A stretch of DNA of 64,000 bases from Bradyrhizobium commune (GCF_015624505.1 NZ_CP061379.1:7501001-7565000); one strand, 5' to 3'. Shown: positions 24,988 through 33,455, counted from the first letter of the stretch. Numbers and translations are program-made. The notes: generated by a model from the sequence alone, not told the origin.

Positions 24988-26826
24988 TCAGTAACACACC
25001 TCTGCATTGGCGTCGTTGCCGGGGCCGCCGCCACCACGATATTCGAGATGGCAACCACGGTTGACCGGACGGCAACCGGTGCCATTGCAGAAAATCTGCC
25101 CGCTCCCCGAGGCGCGGCTGGAGCCGGCGGCTGCCGCAACGCCGGGACCGCCACCATAACCGGCGGCACCACCGCCCGCCGCTCCGGCAGCCGTGCCACC
25201 GGACTGACGACGCTGCCGCGCAGGACGATCATCGCTGTCGTCGCGCTTGGCGGTTGCGGGCTTGGTCGGCTTGGCGGCACGCTGCTTCTCGCATTCATTG
25301 TCGTCGTTCAGCAGATAGCCATCGCCGCAGACGATCTTGGTGCACTTGTCGCCGTCGGCCTTGAAGCCGTGATCGCACACCAGCGGGCAGACGCGCGATG
25401 GCTTCGACTTCACGGTATCGAGCGCGTCGGAGCTCGCGACCTTCGTGTCGAGCTTGGTGCCGGCATAGCGATTGAACTGCGACAGCGACCGCTGCGAGGA
25501 CGTGCTCCAGTTGCCGTCAGCCTGTCCGGAGAAACAGCCGACACGGCCGAGTTCGGTCTGCACCGAGCGGCTGAGATCGGCCGGCGTGATTGCAGGGGAG
25601 AGCGAGGCGACATTGGTGCCGGTGGGCGCGGCCGTGCTGGCCGGCGCGGTGCTCGGCGCCGTGGCGGCAAGGCTGACGCGCTGCTGCTCGGCGGCCGCCG
25701 CCTGCTGCTGCGCCTGCTCCTTGGCCTTCTGCGCGACAAGCTGGGCCTGCTCGGCGGCCTTCGCATCCGCCTCAGCCCTGGCCTGCGCGTCCTTCTGCGC
25801 GCCAAGCGCCGCAAGTCGATCTCGCTCGGCCTCGGCCTGCTTCGCCTTCTCGATCGCCGCCGCGTGAACCTGCTCTGCCTGGATCTTGTCGAGCTGCAAC
25901 TTCGCAAGGCTCGCATAGAAGCCGTCCGGATGCTGGGCCAGGAAAGCCTCCCACGCCGGCCTGTTGCCGACCTGAAGCGCGAGCTCGTAGTCGCGACGCA
26001 TGTCGACCTGCGGATTCGACGCGGGTGCTGCTGTCGCCATGGCCGTTGCCTTGACGGGCACAAGCGGCACGTCCTCGCCGCCGAGCGAACCGTAGACGAA
26101 CGGCTCCTGCCTGTTGCCAGTCGACCTGAGCACTTCGTCGCGCACGAAGCCGAAGGCGCGGCGAACGTCCAGGCCCGGCGTCGTCAGGTGCTTCGACAGC
26201 GCGATCGTGAACGGGCTGTTGGCGCCATCGCCATCCTGCGCAGTGAAGCCGGCCTTGGCCGAATAGGCGATCAGCGTGTTGGGGCTGGTCGGCTCGACCT
26301 GAGCCAGACCGCGGCCGATGCCGCGCGAGGCGACGGTGCGCTTCATGGTCTTGCCGAACGGATTGTCGCGGCAGGCGTCGAGGATGACAAGACGAAGCTG
26401 CTTTGCCGGCTCGACCGCGACCAGGATACGGTCGAGCGAGAGCGCTTCGTCGTAAACATCGGTGTCGCGCTCGAGCTTGGCGTCGACCGGGATCAGATAA
26501 TTGGAGCCTTCGACCTCGATGCCGTGGCCGGCATAGTAGACGACTGCGATGTCGGCATCGCGGGTCGCATCGGCGAAGTCGCGCAACACGCGCCGCGTAT
26601 CGAGCGCGGTCAGATCGTGGCGTGAATCGACGACATCGAAGCCGGCATCCTTCAGCGTCTTCGCCATCACCGCCCCGTCATTGACGGGGTTCACAAGCGA
26701 GGGCGCGTTCTGATAGGCGGAATTGGCCAGCACCAGCGCGACGCGCTTTCCGGCAAAAGCGGGCCCGGCGCCAAACAGCAGCGCGAAGGCAAGGAGAAGC
26801 GGGCAAAGTCTGAGCAAATTGCGCAT
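24988..26826 (-). CDS. Caspase-like (C14) exported protein with coiled coil and Cys-rich tail
   Basis: Protein of 612 aa with a signal peptide (MRNLLRLCPLLLAFALLFGAGPAFA), so it is likely periplasmic. Residues 27-240 are a caspase-fold protease domain: KRVALVLANSAYQN, the catalytic His101 in VVYYAGHGIE and the catalytic Cys152 in ILDACRDNPF. A region at about 330-395 is a highly charged Ala/Gln/Glu-rich coiled coil. A domain with ELGRVGCFSGQADGNW (peptidoglycan-binding-like) follows, then repeated cysteines (CPLVCDHGF, KCTKIVCGDGY). A Gly-rich segment and a last Cys-containing stretch end the protein. Substrates of such bacterial orthocaspases are mostly unknown. Confidence 0.88.
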   Translation of the reverse strand: MRNLLRLCPLLLAFALLFGAGPAFAGKRVALVLANSAYQNAPSLVNPVNDGAVMAKTLKDAGFDVVDSRHDLTALDTRRVLRDFADATRDADIAVVYYAGHGIEVEGSNYLIPVDAKLERDTDVYDEALSLDRILVAVEPAKQLRLVILDACRDNPFGKTMKRTVASRGIGRGLAQVEPTSPNTLIAYSAKAGFTAQDGDGANSPFTIALSKHLTTPGLDVRRAFGFVRDEVLRSTGNRQEPFVYGSLGGEDVPLVPVKATAMATAAPASNPQVDMRRDYELALQVGNRPAWEAFLAQHPDGFYASLAKLQLDKIQAEQVHAAAIEKAKQAEAERDRLAALGAQKDAQARAEADAKAAEQAQLVAQKAKEQAQQQAAAAEQQRVSLAATAPSTAPASTAAPTGTNVASLSPAITPADLSRSVQTELGRVGCFSGQADGNWSTSSQRSLSQFNRYAGTKLDTKVASSDALDTVKSKPSRVCPLVCDHGFKADGDKCTKIVCGDGYLLNDDNECEKQRAAKPTKPATAKRDDSDDRPARQRRQSGGTAAGAAGGGAAGYGGGPGVAAAAGSSRASGSGQIFCNGTGCRPVNRGCHLEYRGGGGPGNDANAEVCY

Positions 26827-27007
26827 GACACGACTTCCAAGAGTTTGGGGCAGTTCACACCCTCCGGGACTGCCTTAGCAAGATGCGCCGCCCCGGTTTG
26901 TGATGGAGGTCACGAAGACGGCGGCAGCCGCAGGCCGAGGCTTCCCTTTCGTTAGTCGCGCCAAGGCGATGGCGGTTCGCGGCCAAAAGCGCGCGGGTCG
27001 GGTTCCC

Positions 27008-27436
27008 TCAGCCTTTCCCCTTGTGCTCCTGATACTGCGGCAGATTGTCCGTGATCTCGTGCCAGGAGGCCCTGGAGCCGACGAAAATATGAGCGGTCGG
27101 CCGGATCGAGGGGGCATCAACCAGGGTTCCCATGGCGACATGGACCCATTTTCCGTCGCGGACCTGGGAATAAAGCAATGAGCCGCAGCGGGCGCAGTGC
27201 GCGTCATGCGTGGTGTCGTCGCCGAAAATGATCCGCTGGTCCTCGCCTCTGACGATACGCAGCTTGGTTTGCTCGATGCCGGCAAACGGCTTGTAGGCAG
27301 AGCCGGTGGTGCGGCGGCAGTTCGAGCAGTGGCAGTTCATCGCGTAGGAGAACGCGTCCGCCACCTCGTAGCGGACCGTTCGGCAATAGCATTCGCCCGC
27401 AAGGATGCGAGCCCTGGATTTCTCTGATCCGGTCAT
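27008..27436 (-). CDS. GFA family (CENP-V/glutathione-dependent formaldehyde-activating-like) protein
   Basis: Zinc-binding beta-tent protein of 142 aa from the ATG at 27436 (MTGSEKSRARILAGECYC). The family cysteines are all present: ECYC, NCHCSNCRR and AHCARCGSLLY. The motif FIGxxAxWHxI is seen as FVGSRASWHEITDNLPQY. Members are annotated as formaldehyde-activating, but a glutathione/formaldehyde reaction is established for only a few; for this gene the substrate is unknown. It is divergent from the NTF2-like gene. Confidence 0.87.
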   Translation of the reverse strand: MTGSEKSRARILAGECYCRTVRYEVADAFSYAMNCHCSNCRRTTGSAYKPFAGIEQTKLRIVRGEDQRIIFGDDTTHDAHCARCGSLLYSQVRDGKWVHVAMGTLVDAPSIRPTAHIFVGSRASWHEITDNLPQYQEHKGKG

Positions 27437-27531
27437 GACGGTGCCCTTGCGCAAATGGCGGCAGACACCCATAGCGCAATTTGACGAGTGCGACTAAGTT
27501 TCGCGCGCGCCATCATGCAAAGGGATGACCC

Positions 27532-27906
27532 ATGAGCCAGGACCGTTCGAGTGTAGAGGCCGTCGTGCAGGGCTATTTCGACGCGCTTTACGAAGGCGAC
27601 GCCGACAAGCTCGGTGCGGTGTTTCACCCCTCCGCCGATCTGCGCTGGGTGGAAAAGGGCGAATTGAAGATCTTGACCGTGCCGGACTGGCTGGCCTGGG
27701 TTCGCAAGCGAGCCTCCGCCAAGTCGGAAGGCAAGCCACGCGAGGATTTCATCATCACGATCGACCGTTCGGACGACAAGACCGCTTTCATCAAGGTCAA
27801 ATGCCAACTGCCGCCGCGTTTTTTCACCGACTATCTGGTGGCGATGAAGCTCGCTGACGGCTGGCAAATCGTGTCGAAATCGTATCGGTATGACCTAAGG
27901 GAGTGA
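27532..27906 (+). CDS. NTF2-like (SnoaL/lumazine-binding fold) protein
   Basis: A 124-aa cone-shaped fold protein with the ATG at 27532 and AAGGGA ahead of it. The opening helix pattern VEAVVQGYFDALYEGDADKL, then VFHPSADLRWVEKGEL, and the final strands AMKLADGWQIVSKSY are typical of the NTF2-like superfamily. Such proteins bind or isomerise small hydrophobic molecules, and no catalytic residues can be named here. The gene stands alone between the GFA gene and the beta-lactamase. Confidence 0.82.
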   Translation: MSQDRSSVEAVVQGYFDALYEGDADKLGAVFHPSADLRWVEKGELKILTVPDWLAWVRKRASAKSEGKPREDFIITIDRSDDKTAFIKVKCQLPPRFFTDYLVAMKLADGWQIVSKSYRYDLRE

Positions 27907-27957
27907 GGCAGCTCAACCTCTCCCTGCCCCAAATCTGACGCGCTCAGCGTTCATCCT

Positions 27958-28039
27958 CCGTCATCGCGAGCGCAGCAAAGCAATCCAGAGTCTTTCCGAA
28001 CAGACAGACTGGATTGCTTCGCTGCGCTCGCAATGACGG
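27958..28039. repeat. CCGTCAT...GCGAGCGCAGC palindromic repeat
   Basis: Imperfect 80-base palindrome: the left arm begins CCGTCATCGCGAGCGCAGCA and runs into AAGCAATCCAG, and the right arm is its near-complement ending GCGCTCGCAATGACGG. The centre is a short loop around TCTTTCCGAACAG. It lies between the NTF2-like and beta-lactamase genes. This core is familiar from rhizobial intergenic regions. Confidence 0.8.
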
Positions 28040-28097
28040 CGCGGGACCATCGCGCGCCACGCTCCCTCCTCATTCTTCCATCTGCCCAAGGGTCCCC

Positions 28098-28955
28098 ATG
28101 CATCTCGATCGCCGTTCCCTGCTCGCCTCGCTGTGCTGGATGGCCGCCGGCCCCGTGTTCGCCGCCGACGCTCCGCCTGAGCTTGCCTCCTACGAACGGG
28201 AAAGCGGCGGGCGGATCGGGGTCTATGCGGAGAGTCTCGCGACCGAAGCCAAGCTCACCTGGCGGGCCGACGAACGCTTCGTAATGTGCTCGACATTCAA
28301 GGCCTCGCTGGCGGCCTGCGTGCTGGCACGGGTCGATCGCGGCGAAGAGCAGCTGGCGGCCATGATTCCCTATGGCCAGGCCGATCTTCTGGAGTACGCA
28401 CCGGTCGCCAAGCAGAACCTGTCAGCGGGCGCGATGTCGGTGGCCGACATGTGCAAGGCGATCGTCGAGCTCAGCGACAACGCCTGCGCCAATCTGCTGC
28501 TGGCGCGGATCGGTGGCCCCGCTGCGCTCACCACGTTCTGGCGTACGCTCGGAGATACCACCTCACGGCTTGACCACAACGAGCCCGAGCTCAACCGCTC
28601 CCCGCCCGGCGATCCTCACGACACCACGACGCCGGCTGCGATGGCGGGCAATCTGCACCACCTGGTGCTCGGCGAGGCGCTCTCGCCGAAATCGCGCACC
28701 CAGCTCACCGAGTGGATGGTCGGCTGCAAGACCGGCGCCCACCGCTTGCGGGGCGGCCTGCCGGGAAACTGGAAGATCGGCGACAAGACCGGCAACAACG
28801 GCAAGGACGCTTCCGGCGATATCGCCGTCGTCTGGCCCAAGCCTGACACGCCGATCCTGATCGCCGCCTACACCCAGGGCGGCACGCCGAGCGCGGCGCA
28901 GATCGAGACCGTGTTCGCACGCGTCGGACGCATGGTGACGGACCGGCTGGGCTAG
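28098..28955 (+). CDS. Class A serine beta-lactamase
   Basis: Exported beta-lactam hydrolase of 285 aa. The start at 28098 gives a Tat-like signal (MHLDRRSLLASLCWMAAGPVFA). Active-site motifs are complete: Ser65-x-x-Lys68 (CSTFKAS), Ser126-Asp-Asn (ELSDNAC), Glu162 in EPELNRS and Lys230-Thr-Gly (IGDKTGNNG). Cys64 directly before the catalytic serine is also found in class A carbapenemases, but the partner cysteine after the KTG motif is absent here, so that spectrum should not be inferred. The stop codon lies inside a perfect palindrome. No AmpR-like regulator is adjacent. Confidence 0.93.
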   Translation: MHLDRRSLLASLCWMAAGPVFAADAPPELASYERESGGRIGVYAESLATEAKLTWRADERFVMCSTFKASLAACVLARVDRGEEQLAAMIPYGQADLLEYAPVAKQNLSAGAMSVADMCKAIVELSDNACANLLLARIGGPAALTTFWRTLGDTTSRLDHNEPELNRSPPGDPHDTTTPAAMAGNLHHLVLGEALSPKSRTQLTEWMVGCKTGAHRLRGGLPGNWKIGDKTGNNGKDASGDIAVVWPKPDTPILIAAYTQGGTPSAAQIETVFARVGRMVTDRLG

Positions 28956-28998
28956 AGCCCTTTCCGTTCCGATGGAATCGGAACGGAAAGGGCTCTAG
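28952..28998 (+). terminator. Perfect palindrome overlapping the beta-lactamase stop
   Basis: A 47-base palindrome with arms CTAGAGCCCTTTCCGTTCCG and CGGAACGGAAAGGGCTCTAG around a 7-base loop (ATGGAAT, partly pairable). The TAG stop of the beta-lactamase (28953-28955) is part of the left arm. It is followed by a further repeat-like sequence with GACGCGTTTTC and ACGCGAACCGG up to about 29050. It is probably the terminator of the upstream gene and also a mobile repeat. Confidence 0.75.
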
Positions 28999-29106
28999 AT
29001 TCTTGTCTTGACGCGTTTTCTTTACGCGAACCGGTATCCACTTCGCTCGAAAACGCTTTAGCCGCGCCGCATTGACCTCTCGGCCGCTTCCGGGCCAAGA
29101 CAGGTC

Positions 29107-30717
29107 ATGATCGCAGCGAAATTCCAGACCTTTCTCATCCTGCTCACTGTCCTGGCCGGCACCGCGCTCGTCGCACGCCGCTTCAACATGGCGCCGGCCA
29201 TCCTGCTGATGCTGGCCGGCGTCGGCCTCGCTTTCGTGCCGGGCATGCCGCCGGTCGAGCTGCCGCCGGAACTGGTGCTGCTGATGGTGCTGCCGCCCCT
29301 GATCTACTCGGCGAGCGTCGCCATGAGCTGGCGCGAGTTCAAGAACAACCTCCGCCCGATCGTGCTGCTCGCGGTCGGCGCAGTGATCTTCACCGCGGCG
29401 ATGGTGGCCGCCGCCACGCATTATCTGATCGGCCTGCCCTGGACCATCGGCTTCCTGCTCGGGGCCATCGTCGCGCCGCCCGACGTGGTGGCGCCACTTG
29501 CGATCGCGCGACGGTTGAACATTCCGCGCCGGCTCCTGGTCATCCTCGAAGGCGAAGGGCTCGCCAATGACGCCACCGCGCTGATCCTCTACCGTTTCGC
29601 GCTGGCCACGATCATGATCGGGCATTTCTCGCTGCCGCTGGCGGCCGGTGAATTTTCCCTCATCGTCGCCGGTGAGATCGCCTTCGGCATCGGCGTCGGC
29701 TGGCTCTCTCTGCGTTTGCGCAAATGGTCCTGCGAGCCGCGCGTCGAGCTGACGCTGTCGCTGATCACGCCCTACGTCTCCTATTGGCTGCCTGAGCATG
29801 TCGGCGGCTCCGGCGTGATCGCGACCGTGGCCTGCGGCCTTTATGTGAGCTGGAACGGGCCGCTGCTGATTTCGGCGTCGACGCGCCTGCAAGGCATCTT
29901 CTTCTGGGACCTCATCATCTATCTGATCGAGGGCCTGCTGTTTCTGCTCACCGGCTTCCAGATGCGGGCGCTCTACGAGAAGTCGAAGGCGTTCCCGCTC
30001 GACGACATCATGATCGCGACCGCGGTGGTGCTGATGATCATCGTCATCGCGCGCTTTGCCTGGCTCTATCCCGCGACCTATCTGCCGCGAATCCTGAGCA
30101 AGAGCCTGCGCGCGCGCGACCCGTCGCCGCCCTGGCAATGGCCGTTCACGCTCGCCTTCACCGGCGTGCGCGGCGCGGTGTCGCTCGCGGCCGCGCTGGC
30201 GCTACCATTCACGCTGCCGGATGGCGATGCCTTTCCGTATCGCGACCTGATCCTGTTCGTCGCCTTCGGCGTCATCTTCGTCACGCTGATCGGCGTCGGT
30301 CTCACGCTGCCGCCAGTGGTGCGCTGGCTCGGCGTCGCGGAAGCCGGTCGCAATGAACATGTCGCCGAGCACGAGGCCGAAATCGCTGCCCGGCGTCAGG
30401 CGCTCGACGCCGCACTGCGCTCGCTCGACACCCTGACCGAGGAAAAGGACGTGTCCGACGAAGTGATGCAGCTTTTGCGCGCCCGTCACGAGATCCGCGT
30501 CAACCAGCTCCCGGATTCGCTCGATCCCGCCCACCACGACGTTTCCGCCGCCGGCACCGTCCTGACACGCGAGCTGATCGCGGCGGAGCGAAAATTCATC
30601 CACGACCTCCTGCGCGACGGCCAGATCACTGACGAAACGCGGCGACGGATCGAACGCGATCTGGATCTGGAGGAGGCGAGTTTGGCGAACAGGGAGTATC
30701 AGGGGGCACCGCTGTAA
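29107..30717 (+). CDS. Na+/H+ antiporter, CPA1 family
   Basis: Inner-membrane sodium/proton exchanger of 536 aa with about 12 membrane helices. Family signals include the PPLIYSASVAMSWREFKNN stretch near residues 63-80, GAIVAPPDVVAPLAI with the conserved acidic ion-binding aspartate, EGEGLANDATALILYRFAL, and TGVRGAVSLAAALALPF. The last 120 residues are charged and helical (cytoplasmic), with EERK and DEVMQLL type segments. The protein probably supports pH and salt homeostasis. The gene is monocistronic or followed loosely by the toxin-antitoxin pair. Confidence 0.9.
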   Translation: MIAAKFQTFLILLTVLAGTALVARRFNMAPAILLMLAGVGLAFVPGMPPVELPPELVLLMVLPPLIYSASVAMSWREFKNNLRPIVLLAVGAVIFTAAMVAAATHYLIGLPWTIGFLLGAIVAPPDVVAPLAIARRLNIPRRLLVILEGEGLANDATALILYRFALATIMIGHFSLPLAAGEFSLIVAGEIAFGIGVGWLSLRLRKWSCEPRVELTLSLITPYVSYWLPEHVGGSGVIATVACGLYVSWNGPLLISASTRLQGIFFWDLIIYLIEGLLFLLTGFQMRALYEKSKAFPLDDIMIATAVVLMIIVIARFAWLYPATYLPRILSKSLRARDPSPPWQWPFTLAFTGVRGAVSLAAALALPFTLPDGDAFPYRDLILFVAFGVIFVTLIGVGLTLPPVVRWLGVAEAGRNEHVAEHEAEIAARRQALDAALRSLDTLTEEKDVSDEVMQLLRARHEIRVNQLPDSLDPAHHDVSAAGTVLTRELIAAERKFIHDLLRDGQITDETRRRIERDLDLEEASLANREYQGAPL

Positions 30718-30755
30718 GGCGTGCAAAGCGCTCAATCATCTGCTACAATCGTCGG

Positions 30756-30986
30756 ATGACAAAACAGGCGCTCGAAATCCTGCTGGAACGCGTATCAGCC
30801 TGGCCCGAAGAAGCCCAGGAGGAACTGATGCGGTCCATGACTGACATCGAAAACAGGCATCTCGGCATCTATCGGCTCAGCGACGACGAGCGAAATGCGG
30901 TGCGCCGCGGCCTCAAAGACATGCGCGACGGCAGGCTCGCAAGCGACGAAGCGGTTGCCGCTGTCTTCGACCGCTACAGCGCATGA
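30756..30986 (+). CDS. Antitoxin of a ParDE/RelBE-type pair
   Basis: A 76-aa acidic protein: MTKQALEILLERVSAWPEE, then the Asp/Glu/Arg-rich DDERNAVRRGLKDMRDG stretch and a short VFDRYSA tail. It is like antitoxins found directly before ParE/RelE-family toxins. It overlaps the next gene by 4 bases (ATGA at 30983-30986), so synthesis of both is coupled and antitoxin comes first. No clear DNA-binding domain can be named from sequence. Confidence 0.75.
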   Translation: MTKQALEILLERVSAWPEEAQEELMRSMTDIENRHLGIYRLSDDERNAVRRGLKDMRDGRLASDEAVAAVFDRYSA

Positions 30987-31267
30987 GAGTACGCTGGTCC
31001 GAGAGCGCGCTTTCGGACATCGACAACATCTTCTCCTATATCCACGAACGCAATCGCGCGGCCGCGGCCGCCGTAGTCGAGCGCATCAAAGCTGTCGCCG
31101 ATCTCTTGCAGGATTTTCCTGAGGCCGGGCATCTCACAGATGAAGCCAGCGTTCGCATGTTCCCGACCGTTCGCTACCCTTATTTGATCTTTTATACGAT
31201 CAACTCTGCCGAAGCCGAGATCGTGATCCTCCATGTCCGTCATGGAGCTCAGGATCGTCAATCCTAG
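30983..31267 (+). CDS. ParE/RelE family toxin
   Basis: A 94-aa toxin of the RelE/ParE superfamily. The start MRVRWSESALSDIDNIFSYI is typical, followed by VVERIKAVADLLQDFPEAG, then FPTVRYPYLIFYTI and the closing strand EIVILHVRHGAQDRQS with the family's His-x2-Gly-Ala-Gln-Asp-Arg end. It may target gyrase or mRNA; sequence does not decide. Together with the preceding gene it forms a type II toxin-antitoxin module. Confidence 0.87.
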   Translation: MRVRWSESALSDIDNIFSYIHERNRAAAAAVVERIKAVADLLQDFPEAGHLTDEASVRMFPTVRYPYLIFYTINSAEAEIVILHVRHGAQDRQS

Positions 31268-31283
31268 CTTTCACCGGGGCCAT

Positions 31284-32105
31284 CTATCGCCTCTCGCAAA
31301 ACTCCCGCATCGCCGCGGTCACGGCCGTGGCAATCAGCTCCTGCCGCTCCGGTGAGTTCATCGCCATCTCTTCGTCGCGATTGATGATGGAGCCGGCTTC
31401 GAGCAGCACGGCGGCGCTGTTCGTTTGCGACAATACGACCAGCCCGTCATAGCGGTAGACGCCGACATCCTTGTCGAGCAGCTGATGCCGGTAGCGACCC
31501 ATCAGCGGCAAGGTGTATTGGGTCGCATATTGCAAGCCTTCGTCCTTCAGCTGCTTGCCGAGCAGGCGCGCGAAAGCGAGGCTGGCGCCAAAGCGCGGAT
31601 TGCGCTCGGACACGAACAGCGAATGGCCGCTGAAGCGGTCGCTGAAGAAGCTCTTGGCGCCCTCGAACTCCCATGCCTCCAGCATCTGGTCCGGCACGGA
31701 ATCGTGGTGGATCGACAGGAAGAAATCGGTACGGGCCGCGTTGGCGGCGCCGACGCGCTTGAGCAGGCTCGCGCGCGCCTTGCCGTCGGTCACGAGCACG
31801 CGGGTCGCGGCAAAGCCTGCCGATTTCAGCCGCTCGCCGATGAGCTTCGCCAAGTGCAGGTTGAAGCCGAATTCCACGTCGTTGCGCGCGCTGGTCGCGC
31901 CCTGCGATTCCGAGGTGTGGCCGACATCGAGGATGATGCGGAATATGCGCGGCTCGCAGGTCTCCGGCGCCAACGGCTTTGGCTTGGTGTTGGCCCTGGC
32001 TCTGGCGACCTTCCGGGCCGGCGCGGCGCCCACATCGATCGACGCCAGCAACAATGCGACAAGCGACACCACAACGACTGCGACGATGCCCCAATTCCGC
32101 GACAA
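31284..32105 (-). CDS. N-acetylmuramoyl-L-alanine amidase (Amidase_3)
   Basis: Zinc amidase of 273 aa that cleaves the amide bond between MurNAc and the peptide. An uncleaved or signal-type hydrophobic N-terminus (WGIVAVVVVSLVALLLASIDVGA) is followed by a basic linker. The zinc ligands are visible as IILDVGHTSESQG, DVEFGFNLHLA, LSIHHDSVPD and the catalytic glutamate in VLLEAGSIIN. It is a periplasmic cell-wall remodelling enzyme. Its start is 3 bases from the stop of the Rieske oxygenase gene, an unusual pairing which suggests read-through transcription rather than shared function. Confidence 0.9.
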   Translation of the reverse strand: MSRNWGIVAVVVVSLVALLLASIDVGAAPARKVARARANTKPKPLAPETCEPRIFRIILDVGHTSESQGATSARNDVEFGFNLHLAKLIGERLKSAGFAATRVLVTDGKARASLLKRVGAANAARTDFFLSIHHDSVPDQMLEAWEFEGAKSFFSDRFSGHSLFVSERNPRFGASLAFARLLGKQLKDEGLQYATQYTLPLMGRYRHQLLDKDVGVYRYDGLVVLSQTNSAAVLLEAGSIINRDEEMAMNSPERQELIATAVTAAMREFCERR

Positions 32106-32108
32106 GCC

Positions 32109-33446
32109 CTACTCCGCTGCCGCGACCTTGGGACGGCCGACGAAGCCTGCAACGTCGCCAAAACGTTCCAGCATCACTGCGGGCAGGTCCTTGGCCTTGT
32201 TCGTGACGCAGGCACCGGAGCGCACCGCGCAGCGATCCTGATGCGCGGCCTGCGGCGGCGGCTCGCCTTGCTGAAGCGCACGCGCCAGCTCCATCACGAC
32301 TTTGCGGAAATGCATGATGCCGAGATCGGTCGGGCCGAGATGCTCGCGGGTGCGGTCGGCGATCGGGCCCTGGCTGTCCTGCACGGCGGCGTCCTGTTCG
32401 GAGACGCCCTTGATGCCGGTGTAGCTCCGGGTCTTCTGGAGCTTGCGGTCGATCAGATAGTCGTTGCCCTTGTGGCGCAGCGGCACGTAATTGTCGTCGA
32501 CCTCCGAAATCACGCCGTTGCCGCGGTCGTAGGCGTCGCGCTCTCCTTGCGTCAGCGGCCGCTCCGGATTCCAGGCATAGGTGTAGATCCAGCAATTGGT
32601 ATCGGTCACCGGCACGAAGGTCTGGCCGAAGATGTTCTCACCGGGCATCGCGCTCGGCGCATAGGCATGGAACGGCATCAGGAACTGGGCGATGCGCCAG
32701 TAGATGTTCTCGCTGCCGGTGAGCCGGCCGCCGGCAATGGTCAAGCCTGCGTCATGCGAGGTGACCTTGATCACGGGACGCGGGTCCTCGGCAATCCAGC
32801 GCATGTGGTCGCTCGACATCCGCGCAAGCGGATTCACAAAATGCTTCTTGATGTCCAAAATCTCGTTCTCCTCCTTGTCGAAGGAGAGATGGGCGAAGGT
32901 GAAATGCGCGGTGTCGATCGAACCTTCCAGCGCCTGTACCCAGTTGCAGTCCTGCCACTTCTTGCTGACGTAGCGGTGCGAGGCCGGCAGCAGCGCCATC
33001 TCGAGATCGGGCAGCTCCGGCATGGCCTCGGCCGGGCCCATATAGGCCCAGATCATCTCACCCCATTCGCGCACCGGATAGGATTTGATGCGGGTCAGGT
33101 CCTTGGCGTTGAGATCGGGGTACGAAGTCGGCATGTCGACGCAAGCCCCGTCGGTGTCGAACTTCCAGCCGTGATAGACGCAGCGGATGCCGCATTCCTC
33201 GTTCCGCCCAAGCCAGAGATTGGCGCCGCGATGCGGGCAGTACTGGTCGACGATGCCGACGACGCCGCGCGTGTCGCGAAAGGCGAGCAGCTCCTCGCCG
33301 AGCACGATGATCTTTTTCGGCTCACTGTCGGGCTCGGGGAGTTCTTCGGACAGCAGCACGGGAATCCAGAACCGGCGCAACAGCTCGCCCATCCCTGTTC
33401 CCGGGCCTGACTCGGTCAGGAATTTATTATCCTCGGCGCGGAGCAT
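32109..33446 (-). CDS. Rieske non-heme iron oxygenase (phthalate-dioxygenase-like)
   Basis: Terminal oxygenase subunit of 445 aa that hydroxylates or demethylates an aromatic. The Rieske cluster is bound by Cys70-Pro-His72 (YCPHRGANLWLG) and Cys89/His92 (RCVYHGWKF). The mononuclear iron site is near EGSIDTAHFTFAHL, with two histidines. The C-terminal region has PTDLGIMHFRKVVMELARAL, like phthalate 4,5-dioxygenase-type oxygenases. No ferredoxin or reductase partner is beside it, so electrons must come from elsewhere. The next upstream gene on the same strand is a TauD-family dioxygenase 73 bases away. Confidence 0.9.
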   Translation of the reverse strand: MLRAEDNKFLTESGPGTGMGELLRRFWIPVLLSEELPEPDSEPKKIIVLGEELLAFRDTRGVVGIVDQYCPHRGANLWLGRNEECGIRCVYHGWKFDTDGACVDMPTSYPDLNAKDLTRIKSYPVREWGEMIWAYMGPAEAMPELPDLEMALLPASHRYVSKKWQDCNWVQALEGSIDTAHFTFAHLSFDKEENEILDIKKHFVNPLARMSSDHMRWIAEDPRPVIKVTSHDAGLTIAGGRLTGSENIYWRIAQFLMPFHAYAPSAMPGENIFGQTFVPVTDTNCWIYTYAWNPERPLTQGERDAYDRGNGVISEVDDNYVPLRHKGNDYLIDRKLQKTRSYTGIKGVSEQDAAVQDSQGPIADRTREHLGPTDLGIMHFRKVVMELARALQQGEPPPQAAHQDRCAVRSGACVTNKAKDLPAVMLERFGDVAGFVGRPKVAAAE

Positions 33447-33455
33447 GGCTGATCC

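Noticed and set aside
28098..28955. Assignment of the beta-lactamase as a carbapenemase
   Set aside because: Only the first of the two cysteines that form the diagnostic disulfide is present, and spectrum cannot be read from sequence.
31425..33410. A 661-residue plus-strand frame opposite the amidase and Rieske genes
   Set aside because: It crosses two real genes on the opposite strand and has no recognisable motif.
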